This document shows positions 47,834-58,335 of a stretch of DNA of 64,000 bases, piece by piece (the first letter of the stretch is position 1; each line of letters begins with the position of its first letter). A program made the position numbers and the translations under genes. Origin of the DNA: Shinella sp. WSJ-2 (GTDB lineage: Bacteria; Pseudomonadota; Alphaproteobacteria; Rhizobiales; Rhizobiaceae). The notes under the pieces were generated by a model that searched no databases, had not been told where the DNA came from, and was given only the letters and a program-made list of their open reading frames with translations. The stretch spans positions 300,526 through 364,525 of the forward strand of contig NZ_QWBU01000005.1 in NCBI RefSeq assembly GCF_003432075.1. Direction: 5' to 3'.

Positions 47834-48275
47834 ACGCGACCAGACCTAGAGCTTTTGCGGCGAACTCCGTTTCAGCGGAAACGCTCTAGGATTTGTTCTA
47901 ATCGCATTATCAGAGGTCGAAGCGAGTTCGCTTCGGCTGGAAATGCTCCAGCCGCCGTCTCCTCCACGGCGCCGATCGTGCGGGCGGCCCGAACCTGCGG
48001 GCCGCCGCCGATCTCCGGCTCTGCAGCATGTTTCGGCCGGTAGCCGAGCGCAATAGACGGCCATTCCGTTCACAACCACGTCATCCCTCCACATCCACGC
48101 TGAAAATCGCTTTTGCGGCCTTTTCCTCGGTGCCGTCAAGCCTTAGGCAGGCAGGTAAGGCGGCCATCCCGGCAACCGAAGGGAAGAATGGCATGCTCGT
48201 CCTGCGGGAGCCTTCACGAAACAGGTTGGAGGACCGGCAGCACCGCATCCGTGCCGAGCACCAGCCTCTGAAAAT
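47834..48275. other. Intergenic region with palindromic repeat and GC hairpin (442 bp)
   Basis: No supported gene is seen. It holds the repeat at 47845-47948 and a GC-rich hairpin GCGGCCCG/CGGGCCGC (47984-47991 with 47998-48005). Short open frames here (for example from 48028) lack ribosome sites and look like random high-GC reading frames. Confidence 0.5.
47845..47948. repeat. Rhizobial-type palindromic repeat, second copy
   Basis: It starts with the hairpin CCTAGAGC (47845-47852) / GCTCTAGG (47883-47890) and ends with GCTTCGGCTGGAAATGCTC (47930-47948), the reverse complement of the box at 25844-25862 in the paaD-paaE gap. The two elements are thus inverted relative to each other and share the same end box. 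Confidence 0.7.
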
Positions 48276-48725
48276 ATGGCGTGCGCCGTGAGCGCGCTTG
48301 CGGCCTATGGCGGCCTTTTCCTCGCGGCCTTTCTTGCCGCAACCCTTGTTCCCGCGCAGTCCGAGGCCGTACTCGCCAGCCTGCTCGCCATCGACCACTA
48401 TTCGCCCGCCCTGCTCATTCTCGTCGCCGGCATCGGCAATGTGCTCGGCTCCGTGGTCAATTGGCTGATAGGGCGCGGCATCGAGCGGTATCGCGCGGCG
48501 CGCTGGTTTCCCGTCAGTACCAAAAGCCTGGAGCGTGCCGGGTACTGGTATCGCCGCTACGGCTGGTGGAGCTTGCTCTTGAGCTGGTTGCCTATCATCG
48601 GCGATCCCCTGACGCTTGCCGCCGGCATCATGCGCGAGCCTTTCCTGCGCTTCCTTCTGGTCGTTACCATCGCAAAATTCGCCCGCTATATCGCCCTCGC
48701 CGCGGCGGTCCTACAATGGCTGTGA
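48276..48725 (+). CDS. YqaA/DedA-like small membrane protein
   Basis: A 149-residue membrane protein of the YqaA (SNARE-associated/DedA-related) family with about four hydrophobic segments. The blocks LVPAQSEAVLASLLA, GNVLGSVVNWLIGRGIERYR and RYGWWSLLLSWLPIIGDPLTLAAGIMR are characteristic. DedA relatives act in lipid carrier handling and membrane homeostasis; the precise role here is unknown. The ribosome site is weak, and a GTG at 48288 is an alternative start. Confidence 0.8.
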   Translation: MACAVSALAAYGGLFLAAFLAATLVPAQSEAVLASLLAIDHYSPALLILVAGIGNVLGSVVNWLIGRGIERYRAARWFPVSTKSLERAGYWYRRYGWWSLLLSWLPIIGDPLTLAAGIMREPFLRFLLVVTIAKFARYIALAAAVLQWL

Positions 48726-48778
48726 TTTTTTTGCAGTGACGATGGAATGAGCGCCGCTCAGCTTTCGTATATGGGGTC

Positions 48779-49324
48779 ATGAACGGAAAGACACCCGGCT
48801 TCAACGTGATCGGACAGCTTGCGGCGCTCAGGCGCTATGCCCTGTCGCTCGTCCGCAATCCGGACGAGGCGGAAGATCTGGTGCACGATGCGCTGGTCAA
48901 GGCCTACGAACGCCAATCGAGCTTCCGCACCGGCGCCAATGTGCGCAACTGGCTGATGTCGATCCTGCACAATGCGCATATCGACCGCCTGCGCCAGCGC
49001 CGCTCGCTGGAGCGCCGCCACGATGCAGCGGCCGATCTCGCCGAGCGCGCGATGCCGGCCAACCAGGATCATTCGGTGCGGCTGACGCAGCTGCGCGATG
49101 CCTTTTTCGGCCTGCCGGAGGACCAGCGCGCGGCGCTGCATCTCGTCGCCATCGAAGAGCTCTCCTATCAGGAGGCGGCCGATACGCTGAAGATCCCGGT
49201 TGGCACGCTGATGTCGCGCGTTGCCCGCGCCCGCGAACGGCTGCGCACCTTCGAACAGAGCGGCCCGGCCGCGACTGTCACCCATCTCAAAATCGTCGGA
49301 GGCACTGGCGATGACAAGCAATGA
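48779..49324 (+). CDS. ECF RNA polymerase sigma factor
   Basis: A 181-residue extracytoplasmic-function sigma factor. Region 2 spans about 10-80 (LVRNPDEAEDLVHDALVKAYERQSSF; RNWLMSILHNAHIDRLRQ) and region 4 about 100-160 (LPEDQRAALHLVAIEELSYQEAADTLKIPVGTLMSRVARARERL). The anti-sigma gene overlaps its end by 14 bp, the usual paired arrangement. It is not the EcfG general stress sigma, which would come with PhyR/NepR genes. Confidence 0.9.
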   Translation: MNGKTPGFNVIGQLAALRRYALSLVRNPDEAEDLVHDALVKAYERQSSFRTGANVRNWLMSILHNAHIDRLRQRRSLERRHDAAADLAERAMPANQDHSVRLTQLRDAFFGLPEDQRAALHLVAIEELSYQEAADTLKIPVGTLMSRVARARERLRTFEQSGPAATVTHLKIVGGTGDDKQ

Positions 49325-50084
49325 CCCAATCCTAGAGGCCGATCTCAACGCATATGTCGACGACCAGCTCGCCGTCGGCCGGCGCATTGAGGTGGAAGCC
49401 TACCTTTCGGAACGGCCTGATACCGCCGCGCAGATCATGAAGGACCTGCGCGTGCGCGACGAGCTGCGCCTGGCGCTGGCCGACCATCGGACGGTGATCC
49501 GGCAGGAAACACGCGAGGCCGCCCGTCTGCTCGAGCGCGCGCTGTCGCGTCGCCGTGTCTTCGGTTTCCTGCGCCGTGCTGCAACCATCGCGCTTTTCGT
49601 CGCCGCCGGCTGGGTGGCGCACGCGGCCTTCGGCCCCTTCGGCGCGACCGAGGTCGTGGCATCGACGCCGCCACCCGCCTTCGTGGAGGAGGCGGTTCGG
49701 GCACACAAGACCACACTCCTGCGCGATTCCATGGCGTCACAGCCGGAAACGGAAAGCTTCGACCCCGCCGAGATCCGCTCCGCGACCGCGATTGTCCTGC
49801 CGGACCTGCCGAAGGGCTGGGGTGTCGTCGACACCCAGGTCTTTCCCTCGGCCTATGGCCCGAGTGTCGAGCTGGTACTGGAGCCCCGCAAGGATGAGCG
49901 CCTGTCGCTCTTCGCCGTGCGCCCCGGCTCCTTTGCCGTTCAGCATGTGCTGCTCTTCCACGCAGACAATGCCCGCGCTGCCTACTGGCAGATCGGCGAT
50001 GTCGCCTATGCGCTGGTGTCGGAAAGCCGCAAGGCCGACGATCTGGCCGAAACCGCGCGGGATCTTTCCCGCACGCTCTACTGA
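49311..50084 (+). CDS. Membrane-anchored anti-sigma factor
   Basis: A 257-residue protein. The N-terminal helical anti-sigma domain (DPILEADLNAYVDDQLAVGRRIEVEAYL, a zinc-less ASD-like form) is at about 1-70. One membrane segment is at about 85-105 (FLRRAATIALFVAAGWVAH). A periplasmic part follows, with a fold seen in this anti-sigma group (VLPDLPKGWGVVDTQVFPSAYG). The start at 49311 overlaps the sigma gene. It would hold the sigma factor inactive until a periplasmic signal. Confidence 0.82.
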   Translation: MTSNDPILEADLNAYVDDQLAVGRRIEVEAYLSERPDTAAQIMKDLRVRDELRLALADHRTVIRQETREAARLLERALSRRRVFGFLRRAATIALFVAAGWVAHAAFGPFGATEVVASTPPPAFVEEAVRAHKTTLLRDSMASQPETESFDPAEIRSATAIVLPDLPKGWGVVDTQVFPSAYGPSVELVLEPRKDERLSLFAVRPGSFAVQHVLLFHADNARAAYWQIGDVAYALVSESRKADDLAETARDLSRTLY

Positions 50085-50111
50085 TCAACCGTTTCCATAA
50101 GGAGATTTCAG

Positions 50112-50828
50112 ATGGAACCCGTACAACAGCGATTTGGCTATGGCGCGCAGGCGCAGTCGGCCGCCCTCTTCGACGAGGGCCTGCGCCAGCACATGCTGCG
50201 CGTCTACAACTACATGGGCGCCGGCCTCGTCATCACCGGCCTTGTCGCCTTCATCGTCGGCTCGACGCCGGCGCTTTACGTGCCGATCTTCTCCTCCCCG
50301 CTCAAGTGGGTGGTGATGCTCGCCCCGCTCGCCTTCGTCTTCTTCTTCTCGTTCAAGATCCAGACGATGTCCGCCAGCACCGCACAGATGACCTTCTGGG
50401 CCTTCTGCGCCGTCATGGGCCTGTCGCTCGCTTCGGTGTTCCTCGTCTTCACCGGCATGAGCATCGCGCGCACCTTCTTCATCGCCGCCACGATGTTCGG
50501 CGCCACCAGCCTCTACGGCTATGTGACGAAGCGTGACCTGTCGAAGTTCGGCTCGTTCCTGATAATGGGTCTGATCGGCGTGGTCATCGCCTCGATCGTC
50601 AACATCTTCCTCGGTTCGAGCGCGCTGCAGTTTGCGATTTCCGTGATCGGCATCGTCGTCTTCGTCGGCCTGACCGCCTGGGACACGCAGAACATCAAGG
50701 AGCAGTATGCAGAAAACATCGACCAGGAATCGAGCCAGAAGATGGCCGTGTTCGGTGCGCTCTCGCTCTACCTGAACTTCGTCAACATCTTCCAGCTTCT
50801 GCTGAATTTCACGGGCGAGCGCGAATAG
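50112..50828 (+). CDS. Bax inhibitor-1 / YccA family membrane protein
   Basis: A 238-residue protein with seven membrane segments. Typical BI-1 blocks include GLVITGLVAFIVG, GATSLYGYVTKRDLSKFGSFL and FVGLTAWDTQNIKEQYAEN. Family members are pH-dependent calcium leak channels or modulators of membrane proteases. A GGAGAT ribosome site is 7 bp upstream. It lies 27 bp after the anti-sigma gene and could be co-transcribed with it. Confidence 0.9.
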   Translation: MEPVQQRFGYGAQAQSAALFDEGLRQHMLRVYNYMGAGLVITGLVAFIVGSTPALYVPIFSSPLKWVVMLAPLAFVFFFSFKIQTMSASTAQMTFWAFCAVMGLSLASVFLVFTGMSIARTFFIAATMFGATSLYGYVTKRDLSKFGSFLIMGLIGVVIASIVNIFLGSSALQFAISVIGIVVFVGLTAWDTQNIKEQYAENIDQESSQKMAVFGALSLYLNFVNIFQLLLNFTGERE

Positions 50829-50849
50829 TTTTCGCGAATGATTTCAACG

Positions 50850-50884
50850 GGAACGGCGGGGCTTATCTCTGCCGTTTCTTTTTG
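50850..50884 (+). terminator. Rho-independent terminator after the BI-1 gene
   Basis: Stem AACGGC (50852-50857) / GCCGTT (50871-50876) followed by TTCTTTTT, 20 bp after the BI-1 stop codon. Confidence 0.65.
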
Positions 50885-50931
50885 TGCGCAGCGCAAAAAA
50901 CGTAAGAAAATACTTACGCAAAATACCCCCG

Positions 50932-50961
50932 TTGACAAATCGCCCCGCAGCGTTTTTGCTT
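50932..50961 (+). promoter_or_regulatory. Probable promoter of the thiCOSGE operon
   Basis: TTGACA at 50932-50937 with a 17-18 bp spacer to a weak -10-like TTTGCTT at 50955-50961, placing the transcript start just before the TPP riboswitch. An inverted repeat CGTAAG (50901-50906) / CTTACG (50913-50918) lies upstream and may be a regulator site. Confidence 0.55.
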
Positions 50962-50970
50962 AGGGCATTC

Positions 50971-51066
50971 ACCAGGGGGGTCCCGACAAGGGGCTGAGAT
51001 ACTGCTGGCTTCGCAGCGCAGTGACCCGTTGAACCTGATCCAGTTCATACTGGCGTAGGGACGGTG
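50971..51066 (+). ncRNA. TPP riboswitch (THI element)
   Basis: The leader of thiC carries the conserved TPP aptamer elements: GGGGTCCCG and GGGGCTGAGATACTG on the 5' side, then GTGACCCGTTGAACCTGATC and ACTGGCGTAGGGA on the 3' side. On binding thiamine pyrophosphate it would shut off the operon, most likely by hiding the thiC ribosome site, since about 100 nt separate it from the start codon. Confidence 0.95.
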
Positions 51067-51092
51067 CAAGCGCTGTGGCAGGACATCCGTGA

Positions 51093-52982
<1,890 letters not shown>

Positions 52983-52984
52983 CC

Positions 52985-53965
52985 ATGCGCATCCTCGTCA
53001 AAGGTGCCGGCGTCGCCGGCCTGACGGTCGCGTGGCAGCTCTATCGCCACGGCTTCGACGTCACCATCCACGAACGGGCCGAAAAGGTCGGCCAGGGCGC
53101 CTCCGGATTTGCTGGCGGCATGCTCGCCCCCTGGTGCGAGCGGGAAAGTGCCGAGGAGCCCGTGCTGACGCTCGGCCGCCTCGCTGCCGACTGGTGGGAG
53201 GCAGCGCTTCCCGGCCATGTGCAGCGGCGCGGCACACTGGTCGTGGCGGGCGGCCGCGATGCCGGAGAACTGGACCGTTTTGCAAGGCGTACCAGCGGCT
53301 GGGAATGGCTGGATGAGCAGGCCATCGCCGCGCTTGAGCCGAATCTCGCTGGCCGCTTCCGCAAGGCGCTGTTCTTCCGGCAGGAGGCGCATCTCGATCC
53401 GCGCAAGGCGCTCTCCGCGCTGACGGCGGGGCTGGAGGAGGCACGCATGCGCTTCCTCTTCGGTCCCGGTGACGGCGCGGCCCACCATGACCGGGTCGTC
53501 GATTGCACGGGGGCCGCGCGGATCGGGCACGTGCCTAATCTGCGGGGCGTGCGCGGCGAGATGCTGCGGCTAGAAACCAGCGACATCAGCCTTTCCCGTC
53601 CCGTCCGCCTGCTGCATCCGCGCCACCCGATCTACATCGTGCCGCGCGAGCGCAATCACTTCATGGTCGGCGCGACGATGATCGAAAGCGACGATGCCGG
53701 CCCCATCACCGCCCGCTCGTTGATGGAACTGCTGAACGCCGCATACGCCCTGCATCCCGCCTTCGGCGAGGCGCGGCTGGTCGATACAGGTGCCGGCATC
53801 CGCCCCGCCTATCCCGACAACCTTCCGCAGGTGACGGAAGAAGGCGACACCCTGCATGTGAACGGCCTCTATCGCCACGGCTTCCTGCTCGCGCCCGCCA
53901 TGGCGGGCGAAGTCGCGCGCCGACTTCTGGCCGGACATGCCCAGCCGGAAAGGATGGCCTCATGA
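52985..53965 (+). CDS. thiO: Glycine oxidase ThiO
   Basis: A 326-residue FAD-dependent amine oxidase that makes iminoglycine for the thiazole ring. It has the FAD motif VKGAGVAGLTVAWQLYRHG, the GFAGGMLAPWCERE block and the C-terminal GIRPAYPDNLP with NGLYRHGFLLAPAMA. The start ATG at 52985 has GGGAGA at a good distance; an in-frame ATG at 52979 overlapping the thiC stop is an alternative. It overlaps thiS by 4 bp. Confidence 0.92.
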   Translation: MRILVKGAGVAGLTVAWQLYRHGFDVTIHERAEKVGQGASGFAGGMLAPWCERESAEEPVLTLGRLAADWWEAALPGHVQRRGTLVVAGGRDAGELDRFARRTSGWEWLDEQAIAALEPNLAGRFRKALFFRQEAHLDPRKALSALTAGLEEARMRFLFGPGDGAAHHDRVVDCTGAARIGHVPNLRGVRGEMLRLETSDISLSRPVRLLHPRHPIYIVPRERNHFMVGATMIESDDAGPITARSLMELLNAAYALHPAFGEARLVDTGAGIRPAYPDNLPQVTEEGDTLHVNGLYRHGFLLAPAMAGEVARRLLAGHAQPERMAS

Positions 53966-54159
53966 CCCTCATCATCAACGGCGAGGAACAGGACGTTGCC
54001 GCCGAAACGCTTGCCGACCTGCTGCTCGCCCTCGACTACGAGGGCGAATGGCTGGCGACCGCGGTCAATGGCGAACTGGTGCACCGGGAGGACCGCGCGG
54101 CCTTCCCGCTCGGCGCGTTTGACCGCATCGAAATCCTCTCGCCCATGCAGGGGGGCTGA
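53962..54159 (+). CDS. thiS: Sulfur carrier protein ThiS
   Basis: A 65-residue ubiquitin-like protein ending in the required Gly-Gly (SPMQGG). The C-terminal glycine is adenylated and thiocarboxylated to deliver sulfur for the thiazole. It overlaps thiO (ATGA) and abuts thiG. Confidence 0.95.
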   Translation: MTLIINGEEQDVAAETLADLLLALDYEGEWLATAVNGELVHREDRAAFPLGAFDRIEILSPMQGG

Positions 54160-54160
54160 T

Positions 54161-54934
54161 ATGCTGAAAGTCTACGATATCGACGTGCAATCGCGCCTGC
54201 TGCTCGGCACGGCCCGCTATCCCTCCCCTTCCATCCTTGCGGAGGCGGTGCGGCGCTCGAAAACGGAGATCGTCACGGTCTCGCTGCGCCGCGAGACATC
54301 CGGCGGCAAATCGGGCGGAGCCTTCTTCGAGCTGATCCGCGATCTCGGCGTGCGCGTGCTGCCCAACACCGCCGGCTGCCACAGCGTGAAGGAAGCGGTG
54401 CTGACCGCGAAGATGGCGCGCGACGTCTTCCGTACCGACTGGATCAAGCTCGAAGTCATCGGCCATCACGATACGCTCCAGCCCGATGTCTTCGGCCTCG
54501 TCGAGGCGGCCCGCATCCTGACCGGCGAGGGCTTCAAGGTCTTCCCCTATACGACGGACGATCTCGTCGTGGCGGAAAGGCTGCTCGAAGCGGGTTGCCG
54601 CGTGCTGATGCCGTGGTGCGCGCCGATCGGCTCGGCCATGGGGCCGGTCAATCCAACGGCACTCAAGAGTTTTCGCGCGCATTTCCCCGACGTGCCGCTG
54701 ATCGTCGATGCCGGCATCGGCCGGCCCTCGCATGCCGCCGAGGTCATGGAGCGCGGCTATGATGCCGTGCTGCTCAACACCGCCGTTGCCGGTGCCGGCG
54801 ATCCCGCCGCCATGGCCGAGGCTTTTGCGTTGGCCATCGCCGCCGGCCGGCTGGCGCACAAGGCCGTGCCGCTGGAACCGCGCGACATGGCCGTTCCTTC
54901 CACACCCGTCATCGGAAAGGCAGTCTTCTCGTGA
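54161..54934 (+). CDS. thiG: Thiazole synthase ThiG
   Basis: A 257-residue TIM-barrel enzyme. It has the Schiff-base lysine in [10 protein letters not shown], the [12 protein letters not shown] loop, the phosphate-binding [16 protein letters not shown] segment and the [17 protein letters not shown] block. It starts 1 bp after the thiS stop. The end overlaps thiE (GTGA). Confidence 0.95.
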   Translation: MLKVYDIDVQSRLLLGTARYPSPSILAEAVRRSKTEIVTVSLRRETSGGKSGGAFFELIRDLGVRVLPNTAGCHSVKEAVLTAKMARDVFRTDWIKLEVIGHHDTLQPDVFGLVEAARILTGEGFKVFPYTTDDLVVAERLLEAGCRVLMPWCAPIGSAMGPVNPTALKSFRAHFPDVPLIVDAGIGRPSHAAEVMERGYDAVLLNTAVAGAGDPAAMAEAFALAIAAGRLAHKAVPLEPRDMAVPSTPVIGKAVFS

Positions 54935-55536
54935 AGCTCGACCCCTTCTATCTCATCGTCGACAGCGCCGACTGGATCGACCGCCTTGTGCCCGTCGGCG
55001 TCAAGCTCGTGCAACTGCGCATGAAGCACGTGCCGGAGCACCGCCTGCGCGACGAAATCCGTCGCGCCAAGGCCACCTGCGCTGCACACGGATGCCAGCT
55101 CATCATCAATGATTATTGGCAGATCGCCATCGAAGAGGCCTGCGATTTCGTGCATCTCGGTCAGGAGGACCTTGCGGAGGCCGATATTGCCGCCATCCGC
55201 GCTGCCGGGCTCAAACTCGGCCTCTCCACCCATGACGAGGGCGAGCTCGACACGGCGCTTGCGGCAAGACCCGATTATATCGCGCTCGGCCCGGTCTGGC
55301 CGACGATCCTCAAAAAGATGAAATGGGCGCCGCAGGGGGCGGAAAAGCTTCGGGACTGGAAGGAGCGGATCGCGCCGATCCCGCTCGTTGCCATCGGCGG
55401 CCTAAACCCGGATCGCCTGCAAGTCGTTTTCGAAAACGGCGCCGACAGTGCGGCCGTGGTCACGGATATCACGCTGAATGCCAACCCGGAGGCGCGCACG
55501 CGCGAATGGATCGCGCGCACCGCGCGCTGGCGCTGA
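54931..55536 (+). CDS. thiE: Thiamine phosphate synthase ThiE
   Basis: A 201-residue TIM-barrel enzyme that joins the pyrimidine and thiazole moieties. It has [11 protein letters not shown] (substrate loop), [20 protein letters not shown] and [11 protein letters not shown]. It starts with GTG at 54931, overlapping the thiG stop, and is the last gene of the operon. Its stop touches the stop of the convergent amidohydrolase gene (TGATCA). Confidence 0.92.
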   Translation: MKLDPFYLIVDSADWIDRLVPVGVKLVQLRMKHVPEHRLRDEIRRAKATCAAHGCQLIINDYWQIAIEEACDFVHLGQEDLAEADIAAIRAAGLKLGLSTHDEGELDTALAARPDYIALGPVWPTILKKMKWAPQGAEKLRDWKERIAPIPLVAIGGLNPDRLQVVFENGADSAAVVTDITLNANPEARTREWIARTARWR

Positions 55537-56370
55537 TCAGAGCTTCCACAGCCGCCGGGCGTTTTCGGAAAACACGCGGCGCTTCTCCTCCAGGCTGACA
55601 CCGGAGAGGAGCGCCTGCGTCGCGCCGATCCAGGTGGACAGCCCGCCGCCCAGCGTGCAGACCGGCCAGTCGCTGCCCCAGACCATGCGGTCGAAGCCGA
55701 AGCTATCAGCGACATGGGCGAAATAGGGTTTCAGGTCCTCCAGCGTCCAATGTTCCGAACCATAGGCCGGGATGCCCGAGAGTTTCACGGTCATATTCGG
55801 TCGGCGTGCGATCGCCGCGACCGGTCCCTTCCAGGCATCAAAGCCGCCGCCCTTGATGTCGGGCACGCCGCAATGGTCGAGAACGAAGGAGACATCCGGT
55901 GCAAGATCGGCCAGCGCGATCGCCCTGTCGATCTGGTGCGGCAGGACGCAGAGATCGAAGTTCAGGCCGGTGCCGGCCAGACGCTTGATGTTTTCGCGAA
56001 ACAGCGCGCCCTCGGACAGATCGTCAGGCACGACATGCAGCACGCGGCGGAAACCGCGCACGAAGGGATTGGCCAGAACCGTTTCGAGATAGGCGGGGAA
56101 ATCCGGCGATTCCGGCCGGCAGGAGACGATAGCGCCGACAAGCAGACTGCTCTCCGCGCCGGCAAGTTCCCTCACTATGTCCGTTTCACGCGGAATATCG
56201 CTTTCGGCGACGTCGACTTCCATATGCAGCGCCGCGACGATGCCGAGCCGCCGCGCCTCGCGCGCATAGAGATCCTGCGTGAAATCCGCATCGAGCGGCG
56301 GCACGCTGGAAAGCCAGGGATAGGAGAGCCGGTCGCGGTAGATGAGATGCAGATGGGTATCGACGATCAT
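55537..56370 (-). CDS. Amidohydrolase family 2 protein (TIM-barrel lactonase/decarboxylase-like)
   Basis: A 277-residue amidohydrolase_2 protein. The metal-binding N-terminal motif is D-T-H-L-H, and conserved sites include FVLDHCGVPD and the catalytic-type Asp in WGSDWPVCTLGG. It resembles L-rhamnono/fucono-lactonases and 2-pyrone-4,6-dicarboxylate hydrolase. The substrate is unknown. It is monocistronic, convergent with thiE and divergent from the PadR gene, so context gives no firm role. Confidence 0.8.
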   Translation of the reverse strand: MIVDTHLHLIYRDRLSYPWLSSVPPLDADFTQDLYAREARRLGIVAALHMEVDVAESDIPRETDIVRELAGAESSLLVGAIVSCRPESPDFPAYLETVLANPFVRGFRRVLHVVPDDLSEGALFRENIKRLAGTGLNFDLCVLPHQIDRAIALADLAPDVSFVLDHCGVPDIKGGGFDAWKGPVAAIARRPNMTVKLSGIPAYGSEHWTLEDLKPYFAHVADSFGFDRMVWGSDWPVCTLGGGLSTWIGATQALLSGVSLEEKRRVFSENARRLWKL

Positions 56371-56459
56371 TCAGGACCTCCTCAAGGACCCGGAGACTGC
56401 CACAGAAGAATGGTCCATTCAAATACGAATTCTTGAAAAGTCGAAGAAGACATAAATCT

Positions 56460-56498
56460 CGATATATCTTGATTTCCGATATATCGAAATTATATCGG
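56460..56498. promoter_or_regulatory. Repeated ATATATCG operator upstream of the PadR-type regulator
   Basis: CGATATATC (56460-56468), the perfect palindrome CGATATATCG (56477-56486) and TTATATCGG (56490-56498) stand just before the regulator start codon. The E. coli relative NfeR (YqjI) binds a similar TATATCG inverted repeat. Autoregulation and control of the divergent amidohydrolase promoter are inferred. Confidence 0.6.
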
Positions 56499-56502
56499 AA
56501 CC

Positions 56503-57075
56503 ATGAGACACAGAATGGGATGCGGCCCTCACCGCCACTTTTCACCGCCCGACGACCGTTCGGGTCCCTTCCATCGCGGCCGGCACCATGGTCCAGGCCG
56601 GGGCGGCCGTCATGGCGGGCGCCTCTTCGACTATGGCGAACTGCGCCTCTTGCTGCTCGCCATCATTTCGGATGCGCCGAGTCACGGCTATGAGCTGATC
56701 AAGACCGTCGAGGAGCGCTTCGGCGGCAGCTACAGCCCGAGCCCCGGCGTCATCTACCCGACGCTCGCCTGGCTCGACGACATGGGTTACGCCGCCATCG
56801 AGCCGGCCGAAGGCGGGCGCAAGCGCTACAGCATTACGCCGGAGGGCAAGGCCTTCCTGGCCGCCAACCGGGCCGCCATCGACGAATTGATGGCACGGGC
56901 CGGCGGCGGAGGCCCCGGCGGCCGCGAGGGCGTGCCCGCCCCCGTGGTTCGCGCCATGGAAAACCTGAAACTCGCCTTGCGGCTGCGGTTGCGACGCGGC
57001 GATCTCGATGCGGCCTCGGCCGAAGCCATCGCCGCCGCTCTCGACCTTGCCGCCCAGACCGTGGAGAAAAGCTGA
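56503..57075 (+). CDS. PadR-family regulator with His/Gly-rich N-terminus (NfeR/YqjI-like)
   Basis: A 190-residue regulator. Residues 1 to about 40 are rich in His, Gly and Arg (HRHFSPPDD; HRGRHHGPGRGGRHGGR), a likely nickel/iron-binding tail as in E. coli YqjI/NfeR. About 42-120 is the PadR winged helix (LRLLLLAIISDAPSHGYELIKTVEERFGG; GVIYPTLAWLDDMGY). The C-terminal helix would dimerise. It overlaps the DUF2218 gene (TGATG). The NfeR group controls metal or siderophore-related reductases; a target gene of that kind is not seen in this window. Confidence 0.82.
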   Translation: MRHRMGCGPHRHFSPPDDRSGPFHRGRHHGPGRGGRHGGRLFDYGELRLLLLAIISDAPSHGYELIKTVEERFGGSYSPSPGVIYPTLAWLDDMGYAAIEPAEGGRKRYSITPEGKAFLAANRAAIDELMARAGGGGPGGREGVPAPVVRAMENLKLALRLRLRRGDLDAASAEAIAAALDLAAQTVEKS

Positions 57076-57359
57076 TGACCAAAAGCACGACCGCCATCCC
57101 GACCGAGCATGCCAGCAAATACCTGCAGCAGCTCTGCAAGCATTTTGCCCACAAGCTCGCCGTCACCTTCGATGAACAGGCCGGCTCGATCACCTTCTCC
57201 ATCGGCGAATGCCGGCTGAAGACGGAGGACGGCGCATTGCGCATCGACCTCACGGCGCCCAATGCCGAGGATATGGAGCAGCTGAAGGACGTGGTGATCC
57301 GCCACCTCGTGCGTTTCGCCTTCCGCGAGGAGCTGTCGCCGACCTGGCACGATGCCTGA
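57075..57359 (+). CDS. DUF2218 family protein
   Basis: A 94-residue protein of the DUF2218 family (ASKYLQQLCKHFAHKLAVTFDEQ; VIRHLVRFAFREEL). In other bacteria this family occurs beside siderophore-interacting proteins and PadR-type regulators, which fits iron or nickel homeostasis, but its activity is unknown. It is translationally coupled to the PadR gene. Confidence 0.82.
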   Translation: MTKSTTAIPTEHASKYLQQLCKHFAHKLAVTFDEQAGSITFSIGECRLKTEDGALRIDLTAPNAEDMEQLKDVVIRHLVRFAFREELSPTWHDA

Positions 57360-58286
57360 TCAGATGGCGCCGGCGGCTTCCGAGTTCTGCCGGCGCCAAT
57401 CCGTGGGCGACGAGCCCGTGCGCCTGCGGAAGAAGCGCGAAAAATAGGCCGGATCCTCGAAACCGATCTCCCGGCCGATATCTTCCATGGGGCGTATGGT
57501 GAAGCGCAGCAGCCGCTTGGCCTCCAGCAGGCGCCGCTCCAGCACCATGTCCTTCACCGTCTGGCCGAACACCGTGCGCGCCGCCTTGTCGAGCAGGTGC
57601 GGCGTCGTCGCCAGGGTCTCGACATAACGCCCGACCGGCCAGTCCTCGCGATAATGCCGGTCGATGGCACGGCGCAGCTCCAGCCCCAGCGCGACAACAG
57701 GTTCCGGCGCCGCAAAGCCGGCGTTGCCGCCAAGCCGCGCCATAAGCGACAGCACGACGCCAATCAGTCCCGCCATGACCCGTTCGCTCGCCGCCGCCCC
57801 ACCGCGATACTCGTCCATCACCATGGAAAGCAGTGTGCCGATGCGCGAGAATCCCGGCGCGTCGGCTTCGCCGGAGAGCAGCACGGGTGCTGCGAGCGAC
57901 AGATCCACCTGCGAAGCCATGGCCCGCAGGAGATCGTCGGAGATCGACACGACAATGGCATCGGATTGTTCGTCCACCTCGAAACCATGCACCACGTTGC
58001 TCGGCACGAAGCTGATCGCCGGAGCGGAAAAATTCCAAGTCCGGTCTTCGATCCGATAGCGGCCCGCACCCTTGAACCAATAGGTGATCTGCCCCATCAG
58101 CGGATGCTTGTGCGGCGCCACCCGTCCGAAATGCAGGCTCCTGCGCTCCATTACCGTCTCGACGTGCAGGAAGCCGACATCGAGCGCGCGGCTCGGTTCA
58201 CCATAAACGAAAAAGGCTGGAATATCGCGGCTCGCGGTCATGCCGGAAAAAGTACCAGCGAATTGCCCGCTTTGTCCATGGCGCAT
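57360..58286 (-). CDS. hpaA: AraC-family activator HpaA/PobR-like
   Basis: A 308-residue AraC regulator with an N-terminal cupin (HFGRVAPHKHPLMGQITYWFKGAGRYRIEDRTW in part; SFVPSNVVHGFEV) and a C-terminal HTH_18 domain (RTVFGQTVKDMVLERRLLEAKRLL; IGREIGFEDPAYFSRFFRRRTG). It is divergent from hpaB and fits HpaA, the 4-hydroxyphenylacetate-responsive activator of hpaBC. The start could be at 58286 (after GGGAAC) or at 58241; the choice is uncertain. Confidence 0.82.
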   Translation of the reverse strand: MRHGQSGQFAGTFSGMTASRDIPAFFVYGEPSRALDVGFLHVETVMERRSLHFGRVAPHKHPLMGQITYWFKGAGRYRIEDRTWNFSAPAISFVPSNVVHGFEVDEQSDAIVVSISDDLLRAMASQVDLSLAAPVLLSGEADAPGFSRIGTLLSMVMDEYRGGAAASERVMAGLIGVVLSLMARLGGNAGFAAPEPVVALGLELRRAIDRHYREDWPVGRYVETLATTPHLLDKAARTVFGQTVKDMVLERRLLEAKRLLRFTIRPMEDIGREIGFEDPAYFSRFFRRRTGSSPTDWRRQNSEAAGAI

Positions 58287-58335
58287 CCGCTGTTCCCGAC
58301 CTAGCATTTGTCAGGATTTTTGAGGAGGATACCCC

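Noticed and set aside
48028..48291. An 87-codon ORF before the YqaA-like gene
   Set aside because: No ribosome site, composition like random high-GC frames, overlaps the next gene.
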